DNA of 64,000 bases, taken from the NCBI RefSeq assembly GCF_963422355.1, contig NC_085094.1, positions 642,501 to 706,500 on the forward strand, given 5' to 3'. The translations under genes and the position numbers were made by a program. Source of the DNA: Corticium candelabrum. Its lineage: Eukaryota > Porifera > Homoscleromorpha > Homosclerophorida > Plakinidae. Shown here one piece after another: positions 32,794-46,600 of this stretch (the first letter of the stretch is position 1; every line of letters starts with the position of its first letter). Below the pieces are notes generated by a model. It ran no database searches, was not told the origin of the DNA, and was given only the letters and a program-made list of their open reading frames with translations.

Positions 32794-35700
32794 GTACATA
32801 AATACACTACATGATGATGGTTGTCCACTGATGTCATTGATGACATGACACTGGTCAATGTCCGTTTGCTTTCCTGTGTGATGCAAGACCCACACTTGAA
32901 CGGCAAATCCTCCCACATTAAAAACAAGTACATTTATTCGTCACCTTAGAAACCAGTACATAATGTAGATGTGCTATTTTTCTACTCAGACACTTAAGTG
33001 ATATTGCTTCAACTCTTTTCTCTTCAAAATTTTCTAGTGAGGAATGACATACATTTCTCTAAATTGCTCTACCTGATGTTAGCTTTTCCCAAGATGTTGG
33101 AATCAATTGAACACTTTTCAAGTTGGTCTTTAGTAAGTCTTTGAAACGCAGTTCTGACTTTGACTGAGGACACTTTCCTGTGCAAGCTGACCAAACAGTA
33201 ACTGCTTGGGAATTCTGTCATCAGACATCCGAATTAGATGTCCAGTCCATCTGAACTGAGATTTGATGAGAAAGTACTCAATTCCAGGCATAATGGCCTT
33301 TTCTAAAACTTCCACATTAGACATCATGTCCTGCCAGTGAATCCAACAGATGGTGCAAAGACAATGGAGATGAAAAGCTTCAAGTTTCTTAATGTGGCAC
33401 CCGTATGTGGTCCACACTTCGCAACCATAAAGCAGAATAGATAGTCAACTGCTTTGTAGACTGCAATCTTGGTATCGATCCAAATGTCATGTTTCTTCCA
33501 CATACATACATATGATGGCATGTCCACTGATAACAGTGATGACTCTCTTTAGTGTCCTCTGTGTCTCTGGTGGGATTTAACACCTGCTTTTGAACGACAT
33601 TCCTTGCCACAAGACTGGCAAACAAATGACTTGTTGGTAGGAACAATTTGTTCTTTCCGTTTCTGATGTTGAGCTTGAAGATGTCTAGTATGATTTTCTT
33701 CAAACTGTTGGAGTGATGAATGGCAAAGAGATCTCCAGTTTGTTCTATCACTGGATAGTTTCTCAAAATGCAGGAAGTCAATCCCACAAGATTTCATATT
33801 AGCCTTGATAGAATCTTTATAACGTAATTTAGGACCACCTTGATGACGATGGCCTTGTTCCAGTTGACCAAAAAGGAGTTGTTTGGGAATTCCATCATTA
33901 GGCATTCGAGACATGTGACCAGCCCAGCGAAATTGGCATTTCATGACAAAAGATTCAATGCCACTGATGTTAAAACAAGATCACACTTCTGTGTTGGGTA
34001 TATAGTCAGTCCACTGGATTCCACATATGCGGCGAAGACATCGCAGATGAAAACTCTCCAAACTTTTGAGGTTACGACGAAGAAGGGTCCATGAATCGCA
34101 TCCGTACAATAGAACTGATAAGACTACTTCTTTGTAAACTGCAACCTTCGTGGTCAGTTTGATTTCATGCCTTTACCAGAGTCTGTTGTACAATTTACCA
34201 AAAGCAGCACTGGCCTTTGATATCCTATGAGAGACATCTGCATCAACAGTTGCATTATTTGAAAGGAAACTACCCAAATACTTGAAATTGCTGACATAAG
34301 ACAATGGGTGATCACCAATCATAACTGGAGGAGGGTTATAGTTTGAGCCTGGACGTGGTTGAAAAAGCACTTCTGTCTTTTTCAAGCTGATACTCAAGCC
34401 AAAACGTTTAGTTGATCTGTCTAAACAGTTGACAATGTGTTGAATGTCTTCATATGTGTGACCAACTAATGCACAATCGTCAGCAAACAAGAGTTCTCTC
34501 AGTAGAGTCTTAGAAACCTGTTTTGGCTTGTAAGCGCCTGAGATTGAATACACCTCCAGTAGTTCTAAACTCAACTCGAACACCCTCTCGGATGTTCTTG
34601 AAGGCATCATTTAAAACCACGGAAAACAAAATGCTAAAAAGAGTAGGTGCTAGAGCGCAGCCCTGTTTCACTCCGTTGTTTACTGCAAACATTTCTGACT
34701 TTGACCCATCCTCGACAACACAAGCCATCATACCAGTATGAAAGGCTTTGATTAGATTCACAATCTTAACCGGGCAGCCAAGCCTCAAAAGGACTTTCCA
34801 TAAGCCAGTTCTATCAACCGAGTCAAACGCTTTGACCAAGTCAATAAAGACCATAAATAGATCCATGTGCTGTTCACGACACTTTTCTTGAAGCTGCCTG
34901 GCTGAAAAGATCATGTCGGACGTACCACGACCAGAACGAAAACCACATTGGCTTTCAGGAAGGATACTCTCTGAAAAGTTTGAGGCAAGACGATCAAGAA
35001 GAACTCTGGCCATAATTTTGCCAGCAACAGACAACAAAGAGATCCCACGGTGATTGTTGCAGTCAGATTGACTACCTTTTTCTTGTATAGATGAATTATG
35101 TTGGCATCTTTAAAGTTCTGGGGTACATCTTCGAGTTCCCAGCATAGACGAATGAAATCACCTAGTTTGAACAACAGCAGTTCTCCTCCATGTTGAAAAA
35201 TTTCAGCAGATAGGCCATCAGCACCAGGAGATCTATTCCTTGACATTTTCCTGATAGCTTTATTTATCTCATTGTTAGATGGTGGTTCACAAGCTACAAC
35301 TAGATCAGGCTGTTCATCAATGCTGTCAATAGCTTCTTGTGAAATAAATGTTGGATGATTCAAGATGCTTGCAAAATGCTGAGCCCAACGAGTCAAAATT
35401 TCTCGTCGTCCATAGAGAAGCCTGGAGTTGTCAACAGATTGTAGAGGTGCGATTGTCTTTACACTTGGCCCAAACACCTCTTTTAGGCATTGATAGAAGC
35501 CACTAGAGTTATGCTGGTCAGCAGCTAACTGAAGCTGTTCTGCCTTCTGTAACCACCATTTGTTCTTCATCACAGAGAGCCTAGCTCTTGCTGCTTTTCT
35601 TGCATGATGATAGGCATCAGCAGTGCTTTGATTGCGTTTATCTGATAACCAGACATGATGCAAGCAATGCATATCAAGGAGATGGCTGATGACAGTGTCA

Positions 35701-38700
35701 TTTTGATCAAACCAATCCTGGTGCTTCCTATTAGGCTTGCCAAGTAGTTCATAAGAACCATTGTGAACAACTGAGTGTAAACTTGACCATAATGCATCCA
35801 GGTTGCTGGCTGAATCATAAGATGGAATATACAATTCTTGCAGCTTTGTGGTGAGTTCGTTTTTCAGCCAAAGACTGGTAGAGGGATCATTTAGCTGGCT
35901 GACATTCAATTTTCTAAATCTCTGTCAAGACTGGTGAGAAACAGTTTTCTTGACAGAAAGTGAAAGCTTACTACGCACCAATCTTTGGTCAGAAAAGACT
36001 GAGGCAGAAGCTCCCCGCATGACTCTAGTGTGACGAACATCACTGACATCTCTCTGACGAATAATAATGAAGTCTATCTGGTGCCAATGCTTTGATCTAG
36101 GATGCATCCAGGTGGTCTTGCACTTGGTTTTCTGTTGAAACAGTGTGTTGGTGATTACAAGTTGGTACGTAGAACAAAGTGACAACAAAAGTGACCCATT
36201 ACTGTTCTCTCTTCCAATGCCATGTTTACCAAGCACATTTTTCCATGTGCAATGATTGCTACCAACTCGAGCATTGAAATCACCTAGAACGAGCAGTTTG
36301 TCCTTCTTTGGCACAGCACCAATAATGTTACTCAAATCATCATAGAATTTCTCTTTGATTTCTTCGGAGGCGTTCATCGTTGGAGCATATGAACTGACCA
36401 AGGTTAGAAATTGACCACCAGAAAGAGGTAGGCGAAGTGTCATTAAACGATCATTTATTCCCCTTGGTAGGTTGTCGAGACTACCCACCAAGGAGGATTT
36501 GACAGCAAAACCTACACCCAATTGTCGTGTCGCATTGGAAGGACGTCCTTTCCAAAAGAATGTGTAACCTGTACCGACTTCCTCAAGTTTTCCTTCATCC
36601 AACAGATGGGTTTCACTTAAAGCAACAATATCAATGTCATAGCAACAAAATTCCTTTGCCAGAATGGCTGTTTTACGTTCCATTTGCTGTTGCGTGTCCA
36701 GAAGCGAGCAAACATTCCAACAGGCAACAGCGAGGTTATGCTTCACTTTATTTCGACCGCAATATTGGATGCCCAACCAACCGCGGTAAGCTGGTAGAGA
36801 CAAAGAGGGTGAGCTTTGTTTAGGCCACCTTTTCTAGGCCCTTCCTCGAGTGAGGTGGGCAGTGCTATCACTAAATAGTGCTGCCCAGCCATACCAGCAG
36901 GACCGAGTGTAAACTTCACCCCCGCTTAATTCACAAACGACCATCTTACTGGTACCGCTCACATGCAGAATCATGGCTATCGACTCCCAGCGCCATCCTA
37001 CGCCTGCTGCCGTCACCATTCCTCCATCGCCGTGAGACTTTGGAAGAAACAGAAAAATTCCAAAAAAAACAAAAAGCGACACAAAAGAGAAACCTGCATG
37101 CGGAATAGATTAAAGGGAATAAGGGATGTGCATGCCCAGATCCACTCTCTCGTCTTGAAATGCCTTCTATCCACTGGGGCTAGTAATAGCAACAAGTAGA
37201 AAAGCAGAACAAGATGCAGTGGCTTGCCAGAAGCACGTTTCGGTCTGTGCAACTGCCAGAAAGGTATGCACATACATATATACATACATACAGGAGAGAT
37301 GCTTAAAGGGAAGCTGCTACAAGTAATGCCAACATTGCTCCTAAAATAATGGCGTATTTAAAAACACTATATGCAGCGTCACTCGATTTAGAACTATTGA
37401 ATACACTGCACTAATCATAAAACGCTCAACAATTTTAACTATTAAATCCGTTACTCTGACAATCCCATTCAGCTGAGTCTCTCTTACACCACAGAATATA
37501 GGAGCAACAGATGGCTTTCCTACAGGCCTCCTTCCTTATCTTCATGACGTCTTTGTTGCCAAGAGAGGTGATGTCTTTCAACAATAAAAGGGCAAACTGT
37601 AAGTACTCCCGCTTACTCCTACTTTGATGGTGTAGATAGTAGCTTTGAAACCATAGGCTGTTATTTCTCCAGTCAGATCTTCATACTTGTCTAGTTTTCT
37701 TTGTTTGGCATCTGCCATTCTTTCATCAAATGAGACCGTCAACTCAACCAGATTTATTCTTTCTGAATTATAAATCACTATGTCTGGCCTGAGAGTGAAG
37801 TAAACAGACTGCAGAAAGTAGATAACCTTTAAGTCATACTCAAGTGAAAGATTGTTTAGCAAGCAATCTTTGAAACTATCCTTTAGAACTGACAAGATTT
37901 GATTACGTCTCCACGTGTTCCTGCCCTACTGCAGTGATATGGGCAGTCATTGAGAACGTGTGACATTGTTTGTACACAGCATCCTATTCCAACGTACCAA
38001 GTTGGATCTGTGAGGAAGCATGTCCACAACGGAGTTGACTGACCATTTATACACTGTGTCCAGGAGCATATTACAGTTAAATACCAAATGTTGTTGTAGT
38101 CGTCTATTGACCTAACCATAGATCTTTGTAACACACGTTGTGCCAATCCTTGCTCATCTATTTTCTAACACTGACGCTGAACGACTGCTCCAATTTCTTT
38201 GTTGGTCATCGACTGTGCAAGATATGCAGGAAGAAACTTTCTATTGCAAAGTTGAAGTTAATGATTTTCTTCATTGTGAGCCAGTTGTTGAACTTTCACA
38301 TTATCAGATTGCAAAAACCACTGTAGTGTGCAAGCTACAATTGATTGAAATTATGTAGATAGTCTCGGTAAGCCCAAACCAAACCTTTCAGAATTCAGGT
38401 AAAGGATTGTTAGGTTAGCTTTTTGGCCAAACCAATCCACTTCAATGTTTTGTAAGAATGGTGTCAATGTTATGTTCAAGCCATGTTAACGGTAGATCAA
38501 CAAGACTCAGCAGCCAAGATATGCTTAAACATATATAACGACTGTAAACTTAGACTCTTTGCGTTCACCGAATAAGTATAGCATCAAGTCTGTCACACAC
38601 ATGCTTGACCAATATGTTCTGCACACCTAACAATGACAAAGACATGTCAAAAAGCAGACCAAGAAATTTGAAAATTGTGTCTCCAATAAATGGAATAGTT

Positions 38701-41700
38701 TCCGACTGAATTTGCAATTCTGGATCATACACTTTGACCACCCGGCGACTTGATATAGCTAGATCACGGCTTTCTGCACATGAATTCATTAGGTACCCTA
38801 CAGTCCTCCCAACAACAGTTGAAAAGACTCAACAGACCAAAGCGTAACAAGAACCATTTGAAGATAACATATGAAATTCTATCAGTTGGTCAGATGATAA
38901 TGCAGACTCTACTTACTGTATTAGATCTCTTTGACAGTTTTTCCATTGTTATATAAGGCCATCATTGAACTCAAGGGTAGGGCTGTTTGCTGGAGACAGC
39001 CAAGATGGGGTCTGAAAGCAGGTAGTTTGATTTATTGTACTGTTACTGAAGTATTCAAAAGTTGTGGACTCTGAAAAAGTGAGTAGGTGGATGTCATTCT
39101 TTCTGATATCCGTCCATCCAAGTCACTTTTACTGAATGACCAAAGTCATTATCACACCAAGATACCAACTTCTCATACGTTTGTGTGGATTTTTCCTACA
39201 AGCTCTCAATAACTTGTTATGATGCATACATACATACACATACAAACATACATACTGTGTGGCGTGTGCAGCAAAGAATGAGTCACATTTGGTGAGTGAA
39301 AGCATCTGAAAGTCCAGGGACCCTCACAAGCTCAAGTCTGGGTCAAGCACGACCATAATTCCCTTGCACAAAGAACTTACACACAATTGCCTTTCTCAAC
39401 TCAGAAGAATAAATGAGAAATGTACCTCACCTTTAACTGGGGAGAGTAGCAACCACCGACTGTGACTTGATGATCAGTCACCAAGGTCCTGGTGGAACTT
39501 CCGGTGCCAGCACCTCAGTTGGTGTCACATGCCAGTGCTCCTGTGAGTACTTAGCCTGGCTCCAGGACAGCAACAAAGGCAGAGATTTCTCTTAGGTAGC
39601 ACACAAGAGCCATGTCATAAGGCCAGGGTGTGACTTGAAAGGTAGCTCTTATATTACATAACTACATGAATGACCCTTTGTTAAGTTGTTCAAAAAGAAG
39701 AAACTACAAATCCATGTCAGGATTTACCTACTAGCAACCGGCACATTATGTAGCACCTATTGTAGTATTGCTCAAGGTTTAACTACAAACTACACCTCTA
39801 ACTATGCACAAATATGTACAATGAACTACCTGGTCCAACTATTTCCTAAACTTGTTAGTACTAAAGGAATAAGTCTCATTTTTCACGATACATAGTGTAC
39901 ATGTCCTAGCAGTATCTCACAGGCTGTCTCATATGTGTACAGTGTCAGTCTGTCTGGCACACGTAACACGTGATGATTACTAGTACTATATGCAAAGTAT
40001 TGCTAAAAATCCAGAGCAACAAAAATTAGTAAGTATTTAATAATTTTGGTAATCAGAGATCACTTACAAAATTTAGTTGATTTACAGTACTGCATTATAT
40101 CAATCCTATACTTTCCCATGCCGATATGGATATTGCAAAATATCTTTACACTTGTACGGGCATCTTCAACCCAGCAGCAACCCACATGTTACATGCATGT
40201 TTGATGTATCCAATACAAGAGCATAAAGCAAATACTGCGTTTATACTTGTGCAGAACTACCTAACTTGTTGTAGTAAGCTGGAACTAAATTACACAGACC
40301 TGAGTACAAATCCAAACCTTCAATCCTGTGGTTACAATTTTCATACACAAAATACTAAGGCATGAAACAATTCCAGAACACGCACCAGTTGCAAGGTAAA
40401 CTGCTTGTGAAGATTGACTTGATGAATATCTCCTGTAATTAAACCAACAAAAAGCCTTAGCTCTGCTGCATCCGTTGTAACTGTAGTTACTCCCGTCTCA
40501 AATGTCAATGAAGAAAGCAGTTGGCCAGAAGACATTTCCCATATCTACACTCAGTCAAACAGCAAGAACAGAAAAGACTCCTAAAGATGATTACCCAACT
40601 TAAACTTGCCCATTGCAACATATACCTTACATGTTTGGTCAATAGAACACGAATAAACTCGACTTCGGACTCCACCAAACCCACAGTGTATACATGTCAC
40701 AGGAAGAGAATGACTTGACCAAACATGTGCTGGAGGAGAAGTCTCATTAAGAGCAGCTGAAGACAAGACACTGTAACCAAAAAGTTAATCGATGTGAAAA
40801 CAATCAATCCAGTACAAGACGCGACAGTCTATCCTATGGCTAATGCTGCTGTTACCTTGCTGTTTGCCAAACACAAACCAGATTATCATCCCCTCCTGAT
40901 AAAAACATAGTGCCATCATCAGAGAATTGTAAAGCTCTGACTGTTTGGTAATGGCCCAAAAGAACTGCTAGCAACTTTCCAGAATGAAGCTATAAATTGC
41001 TTAATGAGAATTGTAACATCATTCTATAACTGCTAATTACCTGCCACACATATATCTTTTCAGAGACAGCACCAATACAGTAAACACCATCACGTGAGCA
41101 CTGCAAAGCTGTAATGCGACCAGGACATGAAAGACGACAAACAATTTGACCCTGCAATTAAGCAATTCTTTATGTTGCCACTATTTGTATCAGTTGACAA
41201 GTAACTTAGAGTTATAACATTATCTGTACAAACCCAAATTAGAAACTTGAAAAAAGACAACCTGATATGATATATAATCTTACTTTGAGATTCTCTCTCT
41301 GATCCTATTAAAGATGCTCTAACTTAGCCCTATTCAGTGTTGGTCTTACACATAAATTACATTCCTAAATTCCATCATTCTTGTCTAGAACAAACATGCA
41401 ATGTATTTTCCAAATGTTAAAAATCAAAAATAACAAAATGCATGTTTTGAACTTATGCATATTTGAGAAAGAAATGTCAGCAACACCTCAATTAGTGCAA
41501 GGTATTAGCAAAGATGTGAACACCACCTACAACATGGTAAGTGTCAGTAAGCCTGTAGATGTACTACAACTGTAATAATTGTAATTACAGCAGCAATGCC
41601 AGGTCTTACATCATAATCTCACATAGAAAAAAGATTGTATACCATGGCAAAGAAACTGGAAGTGGCAGAAATTGAAGCCATCAGCACAATCTATTCTAAA

Positions 41701-43548
41701 GGTAGATAGCCCTAAGTACACAGTCAGGATAGGAAACAACGCAAAAAGATGACAAAGAACAAAAGACAGATCACAAACTTAGAGATTAGTATCTATACAC
41801 TAAATGCCTGTGTTGTGTTGCCTTGCACTAATCTTTAAATTAATTAATGCTTCTTGCTGTCTGAACCATTGCCTTGTTTAACTCATTAACTCCTTGCATG
41901 TGATGATAAAGAAGTTTGTTAATATACTTTCAAAAATTAACAAATTGTTGAACATTCTTGACAAATTTTGATTCATAAATTAAAACTATGGTTTTTTAGT
42001 CAGTGGTTTTATGCAAAACAGGTAAAGAACTGACATAGCAAAAGATTTTCTCTAGTAAAATGTAGTCACTATAGTGATTGTTTCACAAAAATACAGATTA
42101 ATTCCTGCAAAAACAGATCTGACAAACCAAGGTATAAACACAAATGTTCTGTTGATGAGGAGCCATCCAATAGAAACCTGTGACAAGTTTTCTGATGCAT
42201 ATAAGCATCACATGTTACATGAGATCTATCCATTTGTCCACCTATCTACTCTTAATACTGTTGGTTGTAAAGCTGCCACACGTAGATTGGACCAGACAAA
42301 GCGTTCCCTCCAGTTGACTAACTTAGTTTGGTAGATTTACACTGTGTCAATCAGACAGAACGTTATGCAACAAAACATGTATGGCCTTCACACCTGCATG
42401 AAAGTCAGCTGCTTTTATCTGCATAGTAGCGAAAAGTACTATGTACAACATGTCACTGCTTGTTTGATTATAAACACAAATACAAAATTGACCACCAAAG
42501 ACCTCCAAATTTTCCTATACCCAAATAGTTAGTACACAACACCACATAACAATGAGAGTGCAACTACATAAAGGACGCATTCGAATACTATTTTTGGAAC
42601 TGGAAATGACAGGGGGAGGGTAGTTCGTAGTTTGTGTTCGATATAGTTCTGAGAGTTCTAGAACTGTCAGAAGAGTTCTAACAGTTCAACCATCTGAGCT
42701 GGAATTGTTGGAACAGTGAACATGGCAGTTCCAACAATTCCAGTTCAAACCGAAATTAGTATTCAAAAGAGTACAACAACTAAACATAGACCAATGGTCT
42801 CTCTTTAATGACGGTACACAAGGCCATTTGAAGCTGTAATGTGAGCAGCGTTTAACAAGTGAAGCTTCCTCAAAGTGATTAAGGAATGAGACTAATTAGA
42901 TGACCCTAAACATGATCTGTGGGACTTACATTTGCTTCTTTGTGTACCATTCAGACGTCCCATATAAATAATTATGTGATAAAAAGCGCTTCAATTAGAG
43001 ACCCCTAAAATAGTTTTGCACTCTGGAGGAGCTTCAGTGAGGACAGTGCCTAAGTACCAATAGAGCTACTTTTGGTATCAAGTGACACATCAGACATTGT
43101 ATAATATTTGTGATATACCATTGCAGTTCATCAATCAAAAGTGGCAACAGTAGCACTGCACTGTACTGAATACCTGCATAACTTCATTATCAAGCCACCA
43201 CTACGTACCACTACCATCACGTTCATTACCATCACTGTCACTACTGTCATTATTGTCAATAGGTTCATAACTGTCCTGCCTTCTGGACAACATGTCAGTT
43301 CAGCAGGTGTTGTGAACCAAGCAACAATTCTAGCCTCAGAGGGTGCCAAACTAGAAAGGTGCCTGAATTAGAGCTTTTAGGGTATGTTTCTCTGCAGTAT
43401 TGGTATTGGCGTACTTGACATAATAGACAAATTAGAAGTCTCCACTGCTCTAATCAGAGCCATGAAAAATAAATACGAAATTTCATACACATAAACTGTA
43501 AGGACTGTACACACACACACATACACACACACACACACACCACACACA

Positions 43549-43615
<67 letters not shown>

Positions 43616-43620
43616 ACACA

Positions 43621-43676
<56 letters not shown>

Positions 43677-46600
43677 TTTAACATAGTTAAAAACATCCAC
43701 AGCTGTTTTCCAAACACGTTCTGACATGCTACTTAATTTTCAAAACCAGTAGATTCACCATCTTTCAGTCTATGTCAACTGACATGCAAAGATGTTCCAA
43801 GAAATCTAATTGCCATCAGTTCAAAAAGTCTTCCCAGCAACAAAACTCCAGAGGTAATATAAATAATAATGTCATTTGCTTGCTTGTTTTTTGTTTCTGC
43901 CAGTGTGTCCATCACTTCGAATCAAAGTTGGAGAGAGACTTTGTTGGTATGGATATCGCAAATGTGATGCATTTCACTTTGTAGCATGTTCACATTGTGT
44001 AATCCCCCACTCCCTCACCATTGAATGGATATACCTACAGTGATGATCAGTTTGTAAACCCCTTAATATAATGTACAAAACAATGAGTTTTAAAGCTAAG
44101 GAAAGAAATAGTTAGGATTCTATGTGGTTCAAACATAATATGAAAGCTTCAGCCTGTCATTCTAATTGCAAAATCAAGTTTCAGCAATCAACCTCGTTGG
44201 TAGAAGTATATAAACCTTGTATTAGTATTTTTAACTCCAATTTCTCCTGCAATTATATCAACTAAGCAAATTTTGCATAATCTCAGCTAACAAGAGCCGA
44301 AAGAAACAAAACTTTGTAAAGTCACATGACATAGTAAGTGGCGTAGTCAAATATATAAAGCCTGGTTCCCAATATTGATGCTGATGTTGACCTCAACGTC
44401 AACACCATCATCCGCGTCCGACATTAACTTGTTTACAATATTTGCATGATGCCACGCACAGATCAGATGGTCCAAACCTCAAGTCCAGCACGCTCAACAT
44501 AAACAAATACCGTTACTATACGTGACTCTTCTGTTGCTAACTAATGGAAGGAAACTAAAGAGGATTAGAAAATAGTTAGTGATGCCAGCAGAAAAGACAA
44601 TTTCAAGGGCATTTTTCAGTCCTAAGTCTTTCTAATCATTCAACCGGATTTGCCAATAACACGGGTAGTTCCTCATGGACTGCACTAGCGCTTCATCCAC
44701 TGCTGGTCCTGGATAGGCTTTTGATTGGTCGAAATTGATCACCTGCTTGTGGTTAACACTGAGTACTTCCAGTTGTGACGCTGGGATAGAGCTTGGTTCA
44801 ATTCCAGTGTCAACGTCAACGTTGTGATGCTGGGATCAATGTCGGTGATGCTGGGATCAATGTCGGTGATGCTGACATGTTCAAAATATTGACGTTGACG
44901 TGAATATCAGTATCAATATTGTGAACCAAGCTTAAGGCATGACTGTACCCGACCTCCATGAATAAATGACTAACTTGAACTAAACTACCTCTGAACTAGG
45001 TTTAGCAAAAGTTGTTTGCCAACTAAACATGTTTACTGCTAACGCAGACACACTAAATTCTAAACATGTTTAGATCAAAACAACTTTTAAACTAGTATAG
45101 TCGCTAGTGTGGACATACTCAAAATTTGCAATACTTTACAACAATTCTATTGTAGCTCTTCAAAGGGCTCATAGCTGCAAAAGCAAGGATGTAAACACAC
45201 ACTGACAGCTTCAATTACTAGTTCTATAAGCTTTTGGCACAGTTCAAAGAAATCTTAGACCATTCTTTAGCAACAAATGTTTATTCTGTTCAATTTCCTG
45301 GATCATGACAATGAACTCTGTTTCATATGTCTCTAAACCATGGCAGTGGATTTAAAGATCTGCTCTGGCTTGGCCACTGTAAATCAGATAAAGCATTTTG
45401 AATACAATTCATCCTCCCTTCCCACAGCGAGTTCCCTATGCCAGGGGCAGCAAGTAGCTCTAAACCATGACGCTGCCGCCTCCATGCTTGACTGTTGGTA
45501 TAATGTTCTTTTCCTAAAAGCCACATTCTTCTTGCACCAAGCACAAAAAGTGTTGTCAGGATCTAGTAGTTCGATTACCATATTGTTGCAAATAAAAGCC
45601 AACCTCAAATACAAGCCGATCTCAAATAAAAGCCAAAACTGCATACAAACCAGTCACGTTTAGAAGCCAATCTTTTGTTCAAGACGCACGCACACGTATG
45701 CACAGCACTGTCACGTGCAAGTGTGCATGTGTCGACGTGTGTGTACAGCGTTCAATGACATCAACAACAATGACAAAGATCCAGCTGATGCTCTTGAAAC
45801 TGGCATCTCATAGCAGTCTTGTCTATATATCATAAAGAATTTACTTTTTCAAGTGGTACATGATTGTCATGTCTATACCTTACCGTGTCCAAATGGCAGA
45901 TAAGCCTGTCTTGAATATAAGCCTGTCTTGAATATAAGCCTGTCTTTTATTTGCGACAATACAGTATTCATTTTTCCAATGAACTTGCTCCTCCCCAATT
46001 GACGTTGGTTTATTGACGTGTTTTCTGGCATACTTGAGACACATTTGACAATGCTTTGGATACTAATGACTTTTGTTATACAAATGTGTATTTAGCTTCA
46101 CGTACCGTATTGTCGCAAATAAAAGCCATGTGTATTTCTGTATAAGCCGAACTAAAGTTCAAGCTAATATTTAAGACAAAATTATATTCAAGACAGATTG
46201 TATGCCATTCGAACACGCTAGGGACAAGACATGACAACCATATGTCACTTGAAAAACATGATTCATTTAAGATATATAGACATGACTACCATAAGATGCC
46301 AGTTTCAAGAGTGTCAGCTGAATCTTTGTCATCATTGTTGGTGTCATTGAATGCTGCATACACTTGCCAACACATGTGCACGTACATGTGACAGCGCGTG
46401 TACGCGACGACGCAGTGCAATGCATCTTGAATAAAAGATCAGCTACTAAACGCAACCAGGCTTGTATGCAGCGCAAAGTCTTTAATTTTCAGCTTTTATG
46501 TTCAAGATTGGCTCGTATTCGAGGTCGCTTATATTTATGACAATACAGTACGTTAATTGATTGGCTGCTATGAATCAGTGGATGAAGAAATAAATGCCAC

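Noticed and set aside
43377..43727. Cys-Val-rich ORFs on the minus strand
   Set aside because: Product of the CA repeat in WDR18 intron 1.
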